Assembly: GCA_902615435.1 (NCBI GenBank)
Contig: CACMOZ010000007.1
Location: 1 to 60,033, forward strand
From: an uncultured Pelagibacteraceae bacterium
Lineage (GTDB): Bacteria > Pseudomonadota > Alphaproteobacteria > Pelagibacterales > Pelagibacteraceae
Direction: 5' to 3'
DNA length: 60,033 bases
Each line of letters starts with the position of its first letter. Position 1 is the first letter of the stretch. A program made the position numbers and the translations under genes. The notes below the pieces were generated by a model. The model was not told the DNA's origin, ran no database searches, and saw only the letters and a program-made list of their open reading frames with translations. Positions 45,758 to 58,430 of the stretch are shown piece after piece.

Positions 45758-48700
45758 TTAAGCTGTTTGTTCTGGCGCTTCTGATGCGGATTCTAGCTCT
45801 TGTTTTTTTAATTCTTCTAATCTTGCTTTATCTTGCTCTCTAGCTTGCTTATCCCACTCAATTTTGGTTAGGCCAGTTCCAGCAGGTACTAATCTACCTA
45901 CTATTACATTCTCTTTTAATCCTTCCAGAGAGTCAGTTTTACCTTTTATTGACGCATCTGTTAAAACACGAGTAGTTTCTTGAAAAGATGCAGCAGAAAT
46001 AAATGAATTAGTTTGAAGAGAAGCTTTTGTAATACCTAATAAAACTCTTTCATAAACTGCAGGTTTCTTTTTTTCAGCCCTTAGTTTATCATTAATTACA
46101 TTTATATCTAACAAGTCAATTACCTCACCGACTAATAATTCTGAGTCTCCAGGATCTTTAACTTCAACTCTCTTTAACATTTGTCTTACTATTGTTTCTA
46201 TATGCTTATCGTTAATAACTACGCCTTGTAGTCTATAGACCTCTTGCACTTCAGATACAAAATATTCAGTAAGTTTTTCAACACCTAAAATTCTCAATAT
46301 ATCATGTGGTGCTGGACTTCCATCTAATAGGTATTCACCCTTTTTAATTTTTTCACCTTGATTGAAATTTACGTGCTTTCCTTTTGGAATTAGATAATTA
46401 GATGTTTCTCCATTAGATGACACTATAGATATTTTTTGTTTACCTCTTACTTCTTTCCCGAATTCTATCACTCCATCATTTTCAGCAATAATTGCGCTAT
46501 CTTTTGGTCTCCGCGCTTCAAACAGTTCAGCAACTCTTGGTAAACCGCCTGTTATATCTTTCGTTTTAGATGTTTCTTTAGGTAATCTAGCTAAAACATC
46601 ACCTGCAGAAATTTTTTGACCATCTTTTACGGATAAAATTGTATCAGGAACAAGATAGTATCTGGCTTCATTGCCGTCAGCTTTTTTAATTATTTCACCT
46701 TTTTCATTTCTTAGTGTTATTCTCGGTTTCAATTCAGAATTTTTAGAAGAAGATTTCCAATCTGTAACTGATTTGGACGATAAACCTGTTGCATCATCTA
46801 AAGTTTCAGTTAAAGAACTTCCCTCCATTAAATCCATGTAATTAGCAATACCACTAGTTTCTGCAATTACTGGTAATGTATATGGATCCCACTCTGCTAT
46901 TTTTTTTCCTTTTTCAACTGTATCTCCATCCTTAAAGAATAATTTTGATCCATAGTTAACTTTATAAATTGCAAGTTGTCTTCCGTTATCATCTTCAATA
47001 CTTAGTTGAGTATTTCTTCCCATAACAATTATATTTTTCTTTGAGTCTTCAATTAAGTTTTTATTAATAATATTTAATTTACCTTTTGTTTGAGAAATAA
47101 TTTGAGACTCTTCTTTTATTTGAGCTGTACCTCCCACGTGGAATGTTCTCATAGTTAATTGAGTTCCAGGTTCACCGATTGATTGAGCAGCGATCATACC
47201 TACTGCCTCTCCCACACTCACTAATTTACCTCTAGCTAAATCTCTTCCGTAACTCATTGCGCAAACACCTCTTGTAGAACCACAAGTTATAACTGAATAA
47301 ACATTAACTGATTTTACTCCAGCAGCATCAATTTTTTCACAATCATTTTCATCAATTAATTTCTCCTTTTTAATAATTACCTCCCCTGTTACAGGATTTT
47401 TGATATTTTCAGCTATTACTCTACCTAAAACTCTTTCAGATAAGCTTACTAAAATATTTCCGCCCTCTATAATTTCTGAAATTGTAACAGAGGATTTTGT
47501 TTTACAATCACATTCTTTTTTAGTAATTTGAACATCTTGAGCAACATCACATAATCTTCTTGTTAAATATCCAGAGTTAGCAGTCTTTAATGCTGTATCC
47601 GCTAACCCTTTTCTAGCCCCATGAGTTGAGTTAAAATATTCTAGAACTGACAGACCTTCTTTAAAATTTGCAATAATTGGCGTTTCAATAATTTCACCTG
47701 ATGGTTTAGCAATTAATCCTCTCATACCAGCTAGCTGTTTCATTTGTGCTTGGGATCCTCTGGCACCAGAGTCAGCCATCATATAAACTGAATTTGTTTC
47801 TATTCTATCATCGTCATACACTTTTTCTGCAGAGGAAATTTCTTTCATCATTTCATTCGCAACTGTATCTGTGCATTTAGACCATATATCTACTACTTTA
47901 TTATATTTTTCACCTCTAGTAATCAAACCATCTGAATATTGTTTTTCATACTCCTCTATTTGTTTTTTTGTACTACTTATTAAATTTTCTTTCGTTTTAG
48001 GGATTATTAAGTCGTCTTTACCAAAAGATATTCCTGCTTTAAATGCATGCTTAAACCCAAGAGTTTTAATTCTATCGCAAAATATTACAGTCTCCTTTTG
48101 ACCGCAATATCTAAAAATAGTATCGATTACCTCCGAAACATTTTTCTTTGTCAATAATTTATTTACTAATGCAAACTTAATGTTATGGTTTTTAGGTAAA
48201 ACGTTAGCTAATAAAAATCTTCCAGCAGTGCTAATATATTTTTCAATTAAATTATTTCCATCTTTATCGATAGTTTGAAACGTAGAAATTATTTTTGAAT
48301 GCAAGCTTATAGATTTATTCTCTAAAGCTTGCTCTATTTCCTCAATACTTGAAAAAATTCCTTTTGGTTTTTTGTCGCTTTCCTCTGCTTGAGATAAATA
48401 ATAAATTCCTAAAACTATGTCCTGACTAGGTACGATAATTGGTTTACCGTTTGATGGACTTAATATATTGTTAGTAGACATCATAAGAACTCTTGCCTCT
48501 AGTTGAGCTTCTAAACTTAATGGAATATGGACAGCCATTTGATCGCCATCAAAATCAGCATTAAAAGCAGCGCATACTAGCGGATGTAATTCAATAGCAT
48601 TTCCCTCTATAAGTTTGGCCTCAAACGCTTGAACACCTAATCTATGAAGTGTTGGAGCCCTGTTTAAAAGAATTGGATGCTCTCTTATGATGTGTTCAAG

Positions 48701-49945
48701 AGAGTCCCATACCTCGCTTTTTTCTTTTTCGACTAACCTTTTTGCTTGCTTAATTGTTGTTGCTAATCCCAACTTATCTAATCTAGCATATAAAAAAGGT
48801 TTAAATAACTCTAAAGCCATTTTTTTAGGTAAACCGCATTGGTGTAATTTTAACTCTGGACCAACTACAATTACTGATCTTCCAGAATAGTCTACTCTTT
48901 TTCCTAATAAGTTTTGTCTAAACCTACCTTGTTTTCCTTTTAACATTTCAGCTAAAGATTTTAGAGGTCTCTTACCTGTACCTGTAATTACTCTTCCTCT
49001 TCTTCCATTATCAAATAATGCATCCACGGACTCTTGGAGCATTCTTTTTTCATTTCTCACAATTATGTCAGGAGCTTTTAGATCAAGAAGTCTTTTTAAT
49101 CTATTATTTCTATTTATAACACGTCTATATAAATCATTTAAATCAGAAGTAGCAAATCTTCCACCATCTAATGGTACTAATGGTCTTAGTTCTGGAGGTA
49201 TTACTGGAACAGATGTTAAAATCATCCACTCAGGTTTATTTCCTGAGTTTATAAAAGACTCAATAAGTTTCAATCTTTTGATGGTTCTTTCTTCTGTTAC
49301 TTTCGATTTAATCTCTTTTAAAGACTCTCGAAGTTTTTGTTGCTCCTTTTTTAAATCTAGATTAACTAAGATTTCTCTTACTGCTTCGGCTCCTATACCT
49401 GCTGTGAAAGCATCTTCACCAAACTCTTCTTGTGCTTTTAATAAGGCTTCCTCTGAAATAAGCTGACCCTTTTTTAGTGTTGTTAAACCAGGTTCTACTA
49501 CTATAAAGCTCTCAAAATATAATACTTTTTCAACCTCTTTTAACTTCATGTCTATGGCTAAAGAAATTCTACTTGGTAAAGATTTTAAAAACCAAATATG
49601 TGCTACGGGACAAGCTAGATCAATATGTCCCATCCGTTCTCTTCTTACATTAGATTTGGTCACTTCTACTCCACATTTTTCACATATTATTCCTCTGAAT
49701 TTCATCCTTTTGTATTTGCCACAAAGGCATTCATAATCCTTTACAGGTCCAAATATTCTTGAGCAAAAAAGACCGTCTTTTTCAGGTCTAAAAGTTCTAT
49801 AGTTTATCGTTTCAGGTTTTTTTATTTCACCATAAGACCAGGATTTTATTTTTTCTGGACTCGCTAAAGTTATTTTAATGCTATCAAAATTATTTTCTTG
49901 TGTAATATTTTGATTATCAAAGCTTTTAGATAAATTTTTTTCCAT
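45758..49945 (-). CDS. rpoC: RNA polymerase beta' subunit
   Basis: 1395 residues. N-terminal zinc site ([10 protein letters not shown] then CEKCGVE), catalytic [12 protein letters not shown] at about 460, bridge-helix/trigger-loop region with [15 protein letters not shown], and the second zinc cluster with CDCKTK and [13 protein letters not shown]. Short acidic/Glu-rich tail ends at EAPEQTA. Separated by 2 nt from rpoB. Not fused to rpoB, unlike some other lineages. Confidence 0.98.
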   Translation of the reverse strand: MEKNLSKSFDNQNITQENNFDSIKITLASPEKIKSWSYGEIKKPETINYRTFRPEKDGLFCSRIFGPVKDYECLCGKYKRMKFRGIICEKCGVEVTKSNVRRERMGHIDLACPVAHIWFLKSLPSRISLAIDMKLKEVEKVLYFESFIVVEPGLTTLKKGQLISEEALLKAQEEFGEDAFTAGIGAEAVREILVNLDLKKEQQKLRESLKEIKSKVTEERTIKRLKLIESFINSGNKPEWMILTSVPVIPPELRPLVPLDGGRFATSDLNDLYRRVINRNNRLKRLLDLKAPDIIVRNEKRMLQESVDALFDNGRRGRVITGTGKRPLKSLAEMLKGKQGRFRQNLLGKRVDYSGRSVIVVGPELKLHQCGLPKKMALELFKPFLYARLDKLGLATTIKQAKRLVEKEKSEVWDSLEHIIREHPILLNRAPTLHRLGVQAFEAKLIEGNAIELHPLVCAAFNADFDGDQMAVHIPLSLEAQLEARVLMMSTNNILSPSNGKPIIVPSQDIVLGIYYLSQAEESDKKPKGIFSSIEEIEQALENKSISLHSKIISTFQTIDKDGNNLIEKYISTAGRFLLANVLPKNHNIKFALVNKLLTKKNVSEVIDTIFRYCGQKETVIFCDRIKTLGFKHAFKAGISFGKDDLIIPKTKENLISSTKKQIEEYEKQYSDGLITRGEKYNKVVDIWSKCTDTVANEMMKEISSAEKVYDDDRIETNSVYMMADSGARGSQAQMKQLAGMRGLIAKPSGEIIETPIIANFKEGLSVLEYFNSTHGARKGLADTALKTANSGYLTRRLCDVAQDVQITKKECDCKTKSSVTISEIIEGGNILVSLSERVLGRVIAENIKNPVTGEVIIKKEKLIDENDCEKIDAAGVKSVNVYSVITCGSTRGVCAMSYGRDLARGKLVSVGEAVGMIAAQSIGEPGTQLTMRTFHVGGTAQIKEESQIISQTKGKLNIINKNLIEDSKKNIIVMGRNTQLSIEDDNGRQLAIYKVNYGSKLFFKDGDTVEKGKKIAEWDPYTLPVIAETSGIANYMDLMEGSSLTETLDDATGLSSKSVTDWKSSSKNSELKPRITLRNEKGEIIKKADGNEARYYLVPDTILSVKDGQKISAGDVLARLPKETSKTKDITGGLPRVAELFEARRPKDSAIIAENDGVIEFGKEVRGKQKISIVSSNGETSNYLIPKGKHVNFNQGEKIKKGEYLLDGSPAPHDILRILGVEKLTEYFVSEVQEVYRLQGVVINDKHIETIVRQMLKRVEVKDPGDSELLVGEVIDLLDINVINDKLRAEKKKPAVYERVLLGITKASLQTNSFISAASFQETTRVLTDASIKGKTDSLEGLKENVIVGRLVPAGTGLTKIEWDKQAREQDKARLEELKKQELESASEAPEQTA

Positions 49946-49947
49946 AA

Positions 49948-52900
49948 TTAATTAAGTTCTATGTTAAGTCCAAGTGCTCTGATTTCTTTTACTAAAACAT
50001 TAAATGACTCAGGTACACCAGATTCAAAATTGTTATTTCCTTTTACTATTGTTTCATAAACCTTTGTCCTACCGGCAACATCATCTGACTTCACAGTTAA
50101 TATTTCTTGCAAAGTATAGGACGCCCCATAAGCCTCAAGTGCCCAAACTTCCATTTCTCCAAATCTTTGGCCACCAAGTTGAGCTTTCCCTCCTAATGGT
50201 TGTTGCGTAACCAAACTGTATGGTCCTGTAGATCTAGCATGAATTTTATCTTCAACAAGGTGATTAAGTTTTAACATATAGATTATTCCAACTGTAACTG
50301 GTCTATCAAACCTTTCGCCTGTTTGACCATTCCATAAGTGTGTTTGTCCTGAGTTAGGTAATTTAGCTAAATCTAACATCTTCGTAATATCATCTGTGCT
50401 TGCGCCGTCAAAAACTGGTGTGGCGATTGGAACACCGTTAGATAAATTTTGAACTAATTCAGCTACCTCTTTGTTCGACAATTTTGATACAACTTGATCA
50501 TAATAAGATTTGCCATAAATTTCTTTCAACTTATCTTTAATTTTTTCTATTTCTTTTTCAAAATTTTTTAAATGTTTTTTGATTTGATCACCTAATTCTG
50601 AGCACGACCACCCCAAATGAGTTTCCAGTATTTGGCCTACATTCATACGGCTTGGAACACCCAATGGATTTAAAACTATATCTACAGGTTTTCCGTTTTC
50701 TAAATATGGCATATCTTCCACAGGAACAATTTTACTAACTACGCCTTTATTACCGTGCCTACCTGCCATTTTATCTCCAGGCATCAATCTTCTTTTTACA
50801 GCCACAAAAACTTTAACAACTTTCATCACTGTTGGTAATAAATCATCTCCTTGTTGAATTTTAGTAACTTTATCTTCAAATCTTAGTTTTATATCTTCAG
50901 ATGCATTTTCAAATTGATTTTTAAGTTTTTCTAAGTCTTTATATAATTCTTGTTTTTGTAGGGGAATCTTCCACAAGTCTTTTAAAGTTAAATTTTCAAA
51001 ATCATTTAAATTTAAAGTTGTTCCGGGTTTGAGATCTTTGAATTGTTTGTTAATACTTTGATTATTAAGTAAATCTATAGCTCTTAGTTTTATATTTCTA
51101 TTAAGTATTTCTTCTTCTACTTTCTTATCTTCTTGAACTAGCTCAATTTCAGCTCTTTCAATTGCAATTGATCTCTCATCTTTTTCTATTCCATGTCTAT
51201 TGAATACTCTCACGTCGATAACTACACCTGTACTTCCTGAAGGTAGTTTAAGTGAAGAGTCTCGAACATCAGTTGCTTTTTCTCCAAATATGGACCTTAA
51301 TAATTTTTCCTCTGGACTTGAAGATGTCTCACTTTTAGGAGTAACTTTTCCAACTAAAATATCTCCTGGTCTAACCTCAGCTCCAACATAAACAATTCCA
51401 GATTCATCTAAATTTCTTAAACTTTCTTCGCTTACATTAGGGATATCTCTGGTAATTTCTTCTGCACCTAATTTAGTATCTCTAGCCATTGACTCATATT
51501 CTTCGATATGAACAGAGGTAAATACATCATCGGTAACACATCTTTCAGATATCAAAATTGAGTCTTCAAAATTGTAACCTTGCCAAGGCATGAATGCTAC
51601 AGTTACATTTTTACCAAGTGCTAATTCACCTAGTTTAGTAGCTGGACCATCAGCGATGATATCTCCTTTTTTGATTTTGTCACCAACCTTGACTAAAGGT
51701 TTTTGGTTTATACATGTATTTTGATTAGATCGTTGAAATTTAGATAAATTGTAAATATCTACTGCTGATTGAGATAAATCTGTTACATCTGTTGCTTTAA
51801 CTACAATTCTTTTACCATCAATTTTATCAACAATACCATTTCTTCTAGCAACAATTGTCACGCCGGAGTCTAAAGCAACATCAGCTTCAATACCTGTACC
51901 TACTAAAGGAGACTCGGGTTTCAATAATGGAACTGCTTGCCTCATCATATTTGACCCCATTAAGGCTCTATTAGCATCATCATTTTCTAAAAAAGGTATC
52001 AAGGCTGCAGCAACCGAAACTAATTGTTTAGGAGAAACATCAATATAATCTATATTTTCTCTAGAAGATAATTCAAAATTTAAGTTTTTTCGACATGCAA
52101 CTAATTCTTCAATAAAAGATCCATCTTTATTTAATGCTGAGTTAGCTTGAGCAATAGTATATTTTTCTTCTTCAATTGCTGATAAATATTTTATTTCAGA
52201 TGTCACTTTTCCATTAACAACTTTTTTGTAAGGACTTTCGATATAACCAAATTTATTAACTCTGCAATAGGTAGCTAAACTATTTATTAAGCCTATGTTA
52301 GGGCCTTCTGGAGTTTCTATTGGACATATTCTCCCATAATGTGTTGGGTGGACATCTCTTACCTCAAAACCAGCCCTTTCTCTTGTTAAGCCTCCTGGCC
52401 CTAATGCTGAAACTCTTCTTTTGTGAGTTATTTCTGATAACGGATTAGTTTGATCCATAAATTGTGAGAGTTGTGATGTTGCGAAGAAATCTTTTAATGA
52501 TGTTGTTATTGGTTTGGCGTTTATTAAATCTTGAGGCATAGCTGACTCTATTTCAAGAAATGTAGACATCTTTTCTTTTACAGTTCTTTCCATCCTTAAA
52601 AGACCTATTCTAAATTGATTTTCCACAAGTTCGCCAACTGACCTAACTCTTCTATTTCCTAAATGATCAATGTCATCGACTTCTCCTTTTCCGTCTCTTA
52701 AATCTAACATAAATTTGATGATAGCTATTATATCTGAAGTTTCTAAAATGGTTTTTTTTGGACTGGTATTTAAATCTAATTTGGAGTTAAGTTTTACTCT
52801 ACCAACCTCAGACAAATCATATCTTTCTTTTTTAAAGTAGAGATTGTTAAATATTTCTTCAGCTACCTCAACAGATGGTGCTTCTCCTGGTCTTAAAACT

Positions 52901-54039
52901 TTATAAATATCGTTTAATGCATCTGTTTTGCTATTATTTTTATCAATTTTTAGACTCTCTAAAATATATGGTCCTTTATTAATTGGATCTATATTTACTA
53001 TGTAAAGCTCTTTTTCTTCTTGAGCTATAATCTTTGTTAATTGTTCCTCTGTAATATCAAATCCCGCCCCAACTATTAATTCACCGTTTTTCTCTTTAAT
53101 ATCTTTAGCAAGGTATTTGCCTATAATTTGGTCGTTAGGTATAGCAATTGAACTCAATCCTTTTTCTATCAATTTTTTTGCTATAACAATGTTAAGCTTT
53201 TCACCCTTTCCTAGAATTTTTTTATTATTCTTGGCATCTATTAAATCGTATGAGAGTTTAAGTGGTCTTTTGTAATTATCTAAATCAAAATCCGTAATCC
53301 AACTTTTAGTTTCTTTATTATAAGAATACTTATTAGTAGAATAAAAAGTTTCAATTATTTTATCTTTGGAATAACCTAAAGCAAACAAGAAGGTTGTAAT
53401 CGGAAGTTTTTTCTTTCTATCAATTCTAAAAAACAAGGTATCTTTTGGATCAAATTCAAAATCTAACCATGATCCTCTGCCTGGAATTATTCGACAATTG
53501 AACAAAAGTTTTCCACTTGCATGAGTTTTACCTTTATCGTGATCAAAAAAAACTCCAGGACTTCTATGCATTTGATTTACTACAACTCTTTCGACTCCGT
53601 TTGTTATAAAAGTAGCGCTTGGTGTCATTAAAGGAAGATCTCCAATAAATACTTCTTGCTCTTTGGCTGATAGAATCTGCTTAGTATTATTTTCTGTATC
53701 TATATCATAAACAACTAATCTTAAATTTGCTTTTAATGCGGCTGAGTATGACAAACTTCTTTGTTTGCATTCTATTACATCAAACTTTGGTTTTTCTAAC
53801 TTATAAGAAATATATTCTAAGGTTGATTTATCGTTTCCATCCTCAATAGGAAAAATACTTTTGAAAACTTTATCTATACCTTTAGATAAGTCGTTTAATT
53901 GCTCATTTAAAGATTTAGATTTTAAAAACTCATTATAAGAATTTTTTTGAACTTCTATAAGGTTAGGTATAGATAAACCTTCAACTAATTTACCAAAGTT
54001 TTTTCTAATATGTTTCTTTTGAGTAAAAGATAATTGCAT
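49948..54039 (-). CDS. rpoB: RNA polymerase beta subunit
   Basis: 1363 residues from the ATG at 54039. An in-frame TTG at 54063 is possible but [18 protein letters not shown] is the better N-terminus. The rifampicin pocket ([20 protein letters not shown]) keeps the Gln, Asp and His positions typical of sensitivity. Catalytic-core blocks [17 protein letters not shown] and [23 protein letters not shown] are intact (quoted in part). Follows rplL after 61 bp. Confidence 0.97.
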   Translation of the reverse strand: MQLSFTQKKHIRKNFGKLVEGLSIPNLIEVQKNSYNEFLKSKSLNEQLNDLSKGIDKVFKSIFPIEDGNDKSTLEYISYKLEKPKFDVIECKQRSLSYSAALKANLRLVVYDIDTENNTKQILSAKEQEVFIGDLPLMTPSATFITNGVERVVVNQMHRSPGVFFDHDKGKTHASGKLLFNCRIIPGRGSWLDFEFDPKDTLFFRIDRKKKLPITTFLFALGYSKDKIIETFYSTNKYSYNKETKSWITDFDLDNYKRPLKLSYDLIDAKNNKKILGKGEKLNIVIAKKLIEKGLSSIAIPNDQIIGKYLAKDIKEKNGELIVGAGFDITEEQLTKIIAQEEKELYIVNIDPINKGPYILESLKIDKNNSKTDALNDIYKVLRPGEAPSVEVAEEIFNNLYFKKERYDLSEVGRVKLNSKLDLNTSPKKTILETSDIIAIIKFMLDLRDGKGEVDDIDHLGNRRVRSVGELVENQFRIGLLRMERTVKEKMSTFLEIESAMPQDLINAKPITTSLKDFFATSQLSQFMDQTNPLSEITHKRRVSALGPGGLTRERAGFEVRDVHPTHYGRICPIETPEGPNIGLINSLATYCRVNKFGYIESPYKKVVNGKVTSEIKYLSAIEEEKYTIAQANSALNKDGSFIEELVACRKNLNFELSSRENIDYIDVSPKQLVSVAAALIPFLENDDANRALMGSNMMRQAVPLLKPESPLVGTGIEADVALDSGVTIVARRNGIVDKIDGKRIVVKATDVTDLSQSAVDIYNLSKFQRSNQNTCINQKPLVKVGDKIKKGDIIADGPATKLGELALGKNVTVAFMPWQGYNFEDSILISERCVTDDVFTSVHIEEYESMARDTKLGAEEITRDIPNVSEESLRNLDESGIVYVGAEVRPGDILVGKVTPKSETSSSPEEKLLRSIFGEKATDVRDSSLKLPSGSTGVVIDVRVFNRHGIEKDERSIAIERAEIELVQEDKKVEEEILNRNIKLRAIDLLNNQSINKQFKDLKPGTTLNLNDFENLTLKDLWKIPLQKQELYKDLEKLKNQFENASEDIKLRFEDKVTKIQQGDDLLPTVMKVVKVFVAVKRRLMPGDKMAGRHGNKGVVSKIVPVEDMPYLENGKPVDIVLNPLGVPSRMNVGQILETHLGWSCSELGDQIKKHLKNFEKEIEKIKDKLKEIYGKSYYDQVVSKLSNKEVAELVQNLSNGVPIATPVFDGASTDDITKMLDLAKLPNSGQTHLWNGQTGERFDRPVTVGIIYMLKLNHLVEDKIHARSTGPYSLVTQQPLGGKAQLGGQRFGEMEVWALEAYGASYTLQEILTVKSDDVAGRTKVYETIVKGNNNFESGVPESFNVLVKEIRALGLNIELN

Positions 54040-54100
54040 TAAATATAACAAATTTTGTCGCAAATTTCACTTTGCAATAAAATCTGATCTTAAATTTTGT

Positions 54101-54472
54101 TTACTTTAATTCTACTTTAGCTCCAGCTGCTTCAAGTTTTTTCTTAAATTCTTCAGCATCTTTTTTAGCAACACCACCTTTTACTTCTTTTGGAGCTGCT
54201 TCTACTAAATCTTTTGCTTCTTTTAAACCTAAACCAGTTATTGCTCTAACCTCTTTAATAACATTAATTTTTTTATCACCTGCTGATGCTAAAAAAATTG
54301 AAAATTCTGATTTTTCCTCTCCAGCTGGAGCTGCTGCTCCACCTGCTGGTGCTGCTGCAACTGGTGCAGCTGCTGTTACTCCCCATTTCTCTTCTAGTTG
54401 TTTTGAAAGTTCAGCTGCTTCGACGACTGTCAAAGTAGAAAGTTCGTCTATAATTTTATTTAAGTCTGCCAT
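54101..54472 (-). CDS. rplL: 50S ribosomal protein L7/L12
   Basis: 123 residues. N-terminal dimer domain, an Ala/Gly-rich hinge (about 35-52, [15 protein letters not shown]) and the factor-binding C-domain [20 protein letters not shown] ending [10 protein letters not shown]. Stalk protein bound to L10, whose gene ends 16 bp upstream. Confidence 0.98.
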   Translation of the reverse strand: MADLNKIIDELSTLTVVEAAELSKQLEEKWGVTAAAPVAAAPAGGAAAPAGEEKSEFSIFLASAGDKKINVIKEVRAITGLGLKEAKDLVEAAPKEVKGGVAKKDAEEFKKKLEAAGAKVELK

Positions 54473-54488
54473 TTTACAATCCTGTGAT

Positions 54489-55001
54489 TTAATTTTTTAA
54501 ACTCTTTGCGCGCGCTAAATTAGCAATTTTTGAGCCAGGTGCAAGTAAAATACTCACTAATTTTTGGGCTGGTGTAGCTAAAATTCCCACTATTTTGGCT
54601 CTTGCCTCTTCTAAAGATGGTAGTGTGGCAATTACTGACACCTCTTTTTCGTCTAAAACCTTGCCATCCATAAATCCAGCAATAATTTTCAACTTATCAT
54701 TATTTTTTGAAAATTTTGTTAATATTTTTGCAGTAGATATTGGATCTGATGAAATAGCTGCTGCCGTAGGTCCAATAAAGAATTTTTCTAAATCTTTTTT
54801 CGGCGTTTCTTTAACAGCTATTTTTGTTATTCTATTTTTAGTAATTTTAAATAATATCCCTTTTTCTCTTAATTCTTTTCTCAATGCATCTAGCTCATTT
54901 ACGTTTAACCCTTGGTATTGAGCAATCATTACAGATTCGTTTTCTGTAAAGTTTTTCTTCATTTCTTCTACATAATTTTTTTTGGCTTCTTTTGACATCA
55001 T
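54489..55001 (-). CDS. rplJ: 50S ribosomal protein L10
   Basis: 170 residues; two adjacent ATGs (55001 and 54998) are both possible starts. [20 protein letters not shown] and [18 protein letters not shown] are the L10 core; the C-terminal helix binds L7/L12. Only 5 nt separate it from rplA, so the classical L10 leader cannot be present. Confidence 0.97.
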   Translation of the reverse strand: MMSKEAKKNYVEEMKKNFTENESVMIAQYQGLNVNELDALRKELREKGILFKITKNRITKIAVKETPKKDLEKFFIGPTAAAISSDPISTAKILTKFSKNNDKLKIIAGFMDGKVLDEKEVSVIATLPSLEEARAKIVGILATPAQKLVSILLAPGSKIANLARAKSLKN

Positions 55002-55006
55002 AATTT

Positions 55007-55693
55007 TTACTTCGCTCCTACTTTAAAAGATATTCCCATTGTAGAGGTAAGAAAAATATTTTTTACAAATTCTCCTTTTATAGTGTCTGGTTTTTCTTTT
55101 TTTACGCTTTCAATAAAATGATTATAATTTTCCAGTAATTTTTCAGTAGAAAAACTTTTTCTTCCTATTGAAGAGCCTAGATTCCCATCTTTGTCATTCC
55201 TTATCTCTACTAATCCGGTTTTTATATCTTTAACTGCTTTTTTTATATCAGTCGATACAGTTCCTAACTTAGGGTTGGGCATAAGCCCTTTTGGACCTAA
55301 AACTTTTCCGTGTTTTCCTATTTTGCTCATCATAGCAGGGGTGCAAATTAATTTTGTAAAATCAAATTTTCCTGCAGCAATTTTTTCAATAAGATCATCT
55401 GATCCTACTACATCCGCACCAGCTTTTTTAGCCTCCTCAGTTTTATCCGATTCACATAACACAGCAACTTTATTTTTTTTTCCGGAGCCATTAGGTAAAT
55501 TTACAACTGTTCTTAAATTAAAATCACCACCTTTTGATTGTTTTAAATTTATTTTTAATGATACATCAATTGATTCATCAAACTTTGTTGTTGAATTTTT
55601 TTTTACTAATTCTAAAATATCTTTTACGCCAACTTTCTTATCTTTTATCGCTGTTTTTAAAATTACTTGATATCTTTTAGATGCTTTTTTCAT
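55007..55693 (-). CDS. rplA: 50S ribosomal protein L1
   Basis: 228 residues. KTAIKDKKVGVKDILELVKK, GKHGKVLGPKGLMPNPKLGT and TSTMGISFKV are diagnostic. Directly follows rplK by 2 nt in the usual order. Confidence 0.98.
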   Translation of the reverse strand: MKKASKRYQVILKTAIKDKKVGVKDILELVKKNSTTKFDESIDVSLKINLKQSKGGDFNLRTVVNLPNGSGKKNKVAVLCESDKTEEAKKAGADVVGSDDLIEKIAAGKFDFTKLICTPAMMSKIGKHGKVLGPKGLMPNPKLGTVSTDIKKAVKDIKTGLVEIRNDKDGNLGSSIGRKSFSTEKLLENYNHFIESVKKEKPDTIKGEFVKNIFLTSTMGISFKVGAK

Positions 55694-55695
55694 AA

Positions 55696-56121
55696 TTATT
55701 CTTTAACCTCAATACCCATTGATCTAGCAGATCCACAAATAATTTTAGTAGCCTCTTTAATATCAAATGCATTTAGATCTTTCATTTTTTCCTTTGCTAT
55801 CGCTTCTGCTTGTTTCATTGTTATAGATCCGGCAACAACTCTTCCGGGTTCACTAGATCCACTTTTTAATTTTGCAGCTTCTCTTATAAAATGAGATGCT
55901 GGAGGAGATTTAATAATAAAATCAAATTTTTTATCTTTGTAAACAGTGATAACTACAGGAACTGGTTTTCCCATGAAGGTTTTTGTCTTTTCATTAAATG
56001 CTTTACAAAACTCCATAATATTAATTCCTCTTTGACCTAGTGCTGGCCCTACGGGCGGTGCAGGGTTTGCTTGACCGCCTTTAATTTGTAATTTTACATA
56101 CCCAACAATTTCTTTTGCCAT
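55696..56121 (-). CDS. rplK: 50S ribosomal protein L11
   Basis: 141 residues, family length. [38 protein letters not shown] and the C-terminal thiostrepton-loop neighbour [13 protein letters not shown]. Abuts nusG with no spacing. Confidence 0.98.
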   Translation of the reverse strand: MAKEIVGYVKLQIKGGQANPAPPVGPALGQRGINIMEFCKAFNEKTKTFMGKPVPVVITVYKDKKFDFIIKSPPASHFIREAAKLKSGSSEPGRVVAGSITMKQAEAIAKEKMKDLNAFDIKEATKIICGSARSMGIEVKE

Positions 56122-56646
56122 CTAATTTTTCTCCACTTGGTTAAATTCTAAATCTACAGGAGTTGCTCTACCAAATATAGAAACTGACACTTTAAGTCTA
56201 GATTTTTCTTCATCTATTTCCTCAATTAAACCGTTAAAAGATGCAAATGGACCATCACAAACCTTAACTTTTTCTCCAATTTCGAAGCTTACACCAGCTT
56301 TTTGTGACACAGCACTTTCTGAAACTTGACCGAGAATTCTCTTTATTTCATTATCAGAGATTGGAGTAGGTTTATCAGCTGAACCTAAAAAACCACTAAC
56401 TTTTTGAAGGTTCTTTATCATATGGTAAATCTGCTTTGTAAGGTCAATTTTTACTAGAACATATCCTGGAAAAAATTTTTTTTCTTTTCTTGTTCTTTTT
56501 CCTTTTTTTACTTCTGTTACATGGTGAGTAGGAACCAATATTTCTTCGAGTTTTTCAGATAATTTGTTTTTTTTTAATTCGTCTTTTATTGACTCCACAA
56601 CCTTTTTTTCAAAACCAGAGTAAGCTTGTACGATATACCAATTCAT
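56122..56646 (-). CDS. nusG: Transcription termination/antitermination factor NusG
   Basis: 174 residues. NGN domain with WYIVQAYSGFEKKVVESI and FFPGYVLVKIDLT, and a C-terminal KOW domain GEKVKVCDGPFASFNGLIEE. Couples RNA polymerase to Rho and to S10. Follows secE by 2 nt. Confidence 0.98.
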   Translation of the reverse strand: MNWYIVQAYSGFEKKVVESIKDELKKNKLSEKLEEILVPTHHVTEVKKGKRTRKEKKFFPGYVLVKIDLTKQIYHMIKNLQKVSGFLGSADKPTPISDNEIKRILGQVSESAVSQKAGVSFEIGEKVKVCDGPFASFNGLIEEIDEEKSRLKVSVSIFGRATPVDLEFNQVEKN

Positions 56647-56648
56647 TT

Positions 56649-56840
56649 TTAAAAATTTATAGTAAGAATAAGATTTAGAAAAAACCTTAATATTTGATCA
56701 AGAATTAGGAAAAAAATCGCAGCTACGGAAGCTAAAGCAAAAACCATAACGGCTCCCATCATTGTGTCTTTTTTTGTAGGCCATGTAATTCTGAAAGTTT
56801 CCTGCTTAACTTCCTGAATAAATTTTAAAGGATTTTTCAT
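56649..56840 (-). CDS. secE: Preprotein translocase subunit SecE
   Basis: 63 residues with a single membrane helix (about 28-55). Amphipathic N-segment FIQEVKQETFRITWPTKKDT is diagnostic. The start is the ATG at 56840, preceded by an AGAAG purine run. A longer in-frame extension to 56888 would read through tRNA-Trp and was rejected. Starts 18 nt after the tRNA 3' end. Confidence 0.96.
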   Translation of the reverse strand: MKNPLKFIQEVKQETFRITWPTKKDTMMGAVMVFALASVAAIFFLILDQILRFFLNLILTINF

Positions 56841-56858
56841 AACTTCTTCTAAAAAGTT

Positions 56859-56934
56859 TGGCAGGAGCGGAGGGACTCGAACCCACAACCTCCGGTTTTG
56901 GAGACCGGCGCTCTACCAATTGAACTACGCTCCT
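56859..56934 (-). tRNA. tRNA-Trp (CCA)
   Basis: 76 nt. Acceptor AGGAGCG/CGCTCCT, anticodon CCA in loop CTCCAAA, TTCGAGT T-loop, G discriminator and encoded CCA (56859-56861). Lies between tuf (5 nt) and secE (18 nt), the classic tufB-trpT-secE order; it must be cut out of the shared transcript. Confidence 0.98.
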
Positions 56935-56939
56935 AAGCG

Positions 56940-58139
56940 TTACTTAATTATTTTAGTTACTACACCAGCTCCAACTGTTTTACCACCTTCTCTAATTGCA
57001 AAATTTAAATTTTCATTCATTGCAATTGGTGTGATTAATTTAACTGTGAATTTACCATCATCTCCCGGCATAACCATCTCTGTTCCAGAAGGCAATGTAA
57101 CTTCACCAGTTACATCAGTAGTCCTAAAATAAAATTGAGGTCTATATTTAGTAAAGAAAGGTGTATGTCTTCCGCCCTCTTCTTTTTTTAAAATATAAGC
57201 CTGACATTCAAATTCTGTATGTGGTGTTATTGAACCTGGTTTGCAAAGAACTTGTCCTCTTTCAACATCCGTTCTTTCAACACCTCTTAATAAAGCTCCA
57301 ATATTATCACCAGCTTCACCGCTGTCTAAAAGTTTTCTAAACATTTCAACACCAGTACAAACAGATTTCTTCGTATCTCTAATACCAACTATTTCAATTT
57401 CTTCACCAACTTTAATTACTCCTGACTCAACCCTTCCTGTTACAACTGTTCCTCGTCCAGAAATTGAGAAAACATCTTCTACTGGCATTAAGAAAGGTTT
57501 ATCTTTTGGCCTATCAGGTTGAGGAATAGTTTCATCAACTGCTTTCATTAATTCCATGATTGCATTTTTTCCTGTAGCTTCATCTTTTCCTTCAACAGCG
57601 TTTAAAGCGGAACCTTTTATAATTGGGATTTTGTCGCCTGGAAATTTATAAGAAGTTAATAATTCTCTTATTTCTTCTTCAACAAGATCTACTAGTTCTT
57701 TATCTTTAACTGTATCAATTTTATTTAAGAATACTACAATCGCAGGAACTCCAACTTGACGAGCTAATAGAATGTGCTCTCTAGTTTGAGGCATTGGACC
57801 ATCTGCTGCATTCACAACTAAGATTGCACCATCCATTTGTGCTGCACCTGTAATCATATTTTTTACATAGTCAGCGTGTCCTGGACAGTCTACGTGAGCA
57901 TAGTGTCTTTTTTCTGTTTCATATTCAACGTGTGCAGTTGAAATTGTAATTCCCCTTTCTTTTTCCTCTGGAGCTTTATCAATTTGATCATAAGCAACGA
58001 AGTTTGCTGAACTTGAACCACCTGCTTCAGATAACACTTTTGTTATAGCAGCAGTTAATGTTGTTTTACCATGGTCTACGTGTCCGATTGTACCGATGTT
58101 ACAATGCGGTTTATTTCGGTTAAACTTTTCTTTCGACAT
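56940..58139 (-). CDS. tuf: Elongation factor Tu
   Basis: 399 residues. G1 [14 protein letters not shown]3 DCPGHADY, G4 NKID, effector ERGITIST; domain II/III end GVVTKIIK. An AGGA Shine-Dalgarno lies 9-10 nt before the ATG. The second tuf copy, often after fusA, is absent from this window. Flanked by tRNA-Gly and tRNA-Trp. Confidence 0.98.
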   Translation of the reverse strand: MSKEKFNRNKPHCNIGTIGHVDHGKTTLTAAITKVLSEAGGSSSANFVAYDQIDKAPEEKERGITISTAHVEYETEKRHYAHVDCPGHADYVKNMITGAAQMDGAILVVNAADGPMPQTREHILLARQVGVPAIVVFLNKIDTVKDKELVDLVEEEIRELLTSYKFPGDKIPIIKGSALNAVEGKDEATGKNAIMELMKAVDETIPQPDRPKDKPFLMPVEDVFSISGRGTVVTGRVESGVIKVGEEIEIVGIRDTKKSVCTGVEMFRKLLDSGEAGDNIGALLRGVERTDVERGQVLCKPGSITPHTEFECQAYILKKEEGGRHTPFFTKYRPQFYFRTTDVTGEVTLPSGTEMVMPGDDGKFTVKLITPIAMNENLNFAIREGGKTVGAGVVTKIIK

Positions 58140-58176
58140 CTATATTTTCCTCACTTTATATTTTATTTTTTAATTT

Positions 58177-58250
58177 TGGAGCGGGTAAAGGGAATCGAAC
58201 CCTTACATCCAGCTTGGAAGGCTAGCGTTCTACCATTGAACTACACCCGC
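58177..58250 (-). tRNA. tRNA-Gly (TCC)
   Basis: 74 nt. Acceptor GCGGGTG/TACCCGC (one G-U), anticodon TCC in loop CTTCCAA, TTCGATT T-loop, U discriminator and encoded CCA (58177-58179). Located 37 nt upstream of tuf and 44 nt after tRNA-Tyr. Confidence 0.97.
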
Positions 58251-58294
58251 AATATCCAAACTTATCGCGCTCATTATTATTAAAGCTTTAAGTC

Positions 58295-58380
58295 TGGTGG
58301 AGGGGGAAAGATTCGAACTTTCGAAGACCGAAGTCAACGGGTTTACAGCCCGCCCCATTTGACCGCTTTGGTACCCCTCC
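58295..58380 (-). tRNA. tRNA-Tyr (GTA)
   Basis: 86-nt class II tRNA. Acceptor GGAGGGG/CCCCTCC-like, anticodon GTA in loop CTGTAAA, long variable arm, TTCGAAT, A discriminator and encoded CCA (58295-58297). First gene of the tRNA-tuf-sec-rpl-rpo series. Confidence 0.97.
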
Positions 58381-58430
58381 TTAAATCTTGGGGATACCCA
58401 CTAACTTAAAAAGCATTTAACAACAAGCGT

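Noticed and set aside
49065-49466. 133-codon plus-strand open frame opposite rpoC
   Set aside because: Antisense shadow of a universally conserved region.
54040-54063. TTG start of rpoB eight codons upstream
   Set aside because: Weak start, no conserved residues; ATG at 54039 gives the expected MxxSF-type beginning.
55191-55670. 159-codon plus-strand open frame opposite rplA
   Set aside because: Shadow of a conserved ribosomal gene; no independent start signal or homology.
56841-56888. N-terminal extension of secE
   Set aside because: It would translate part of tRNA-Trp; the conserved SecE sequence begins at the ATG at 56840.
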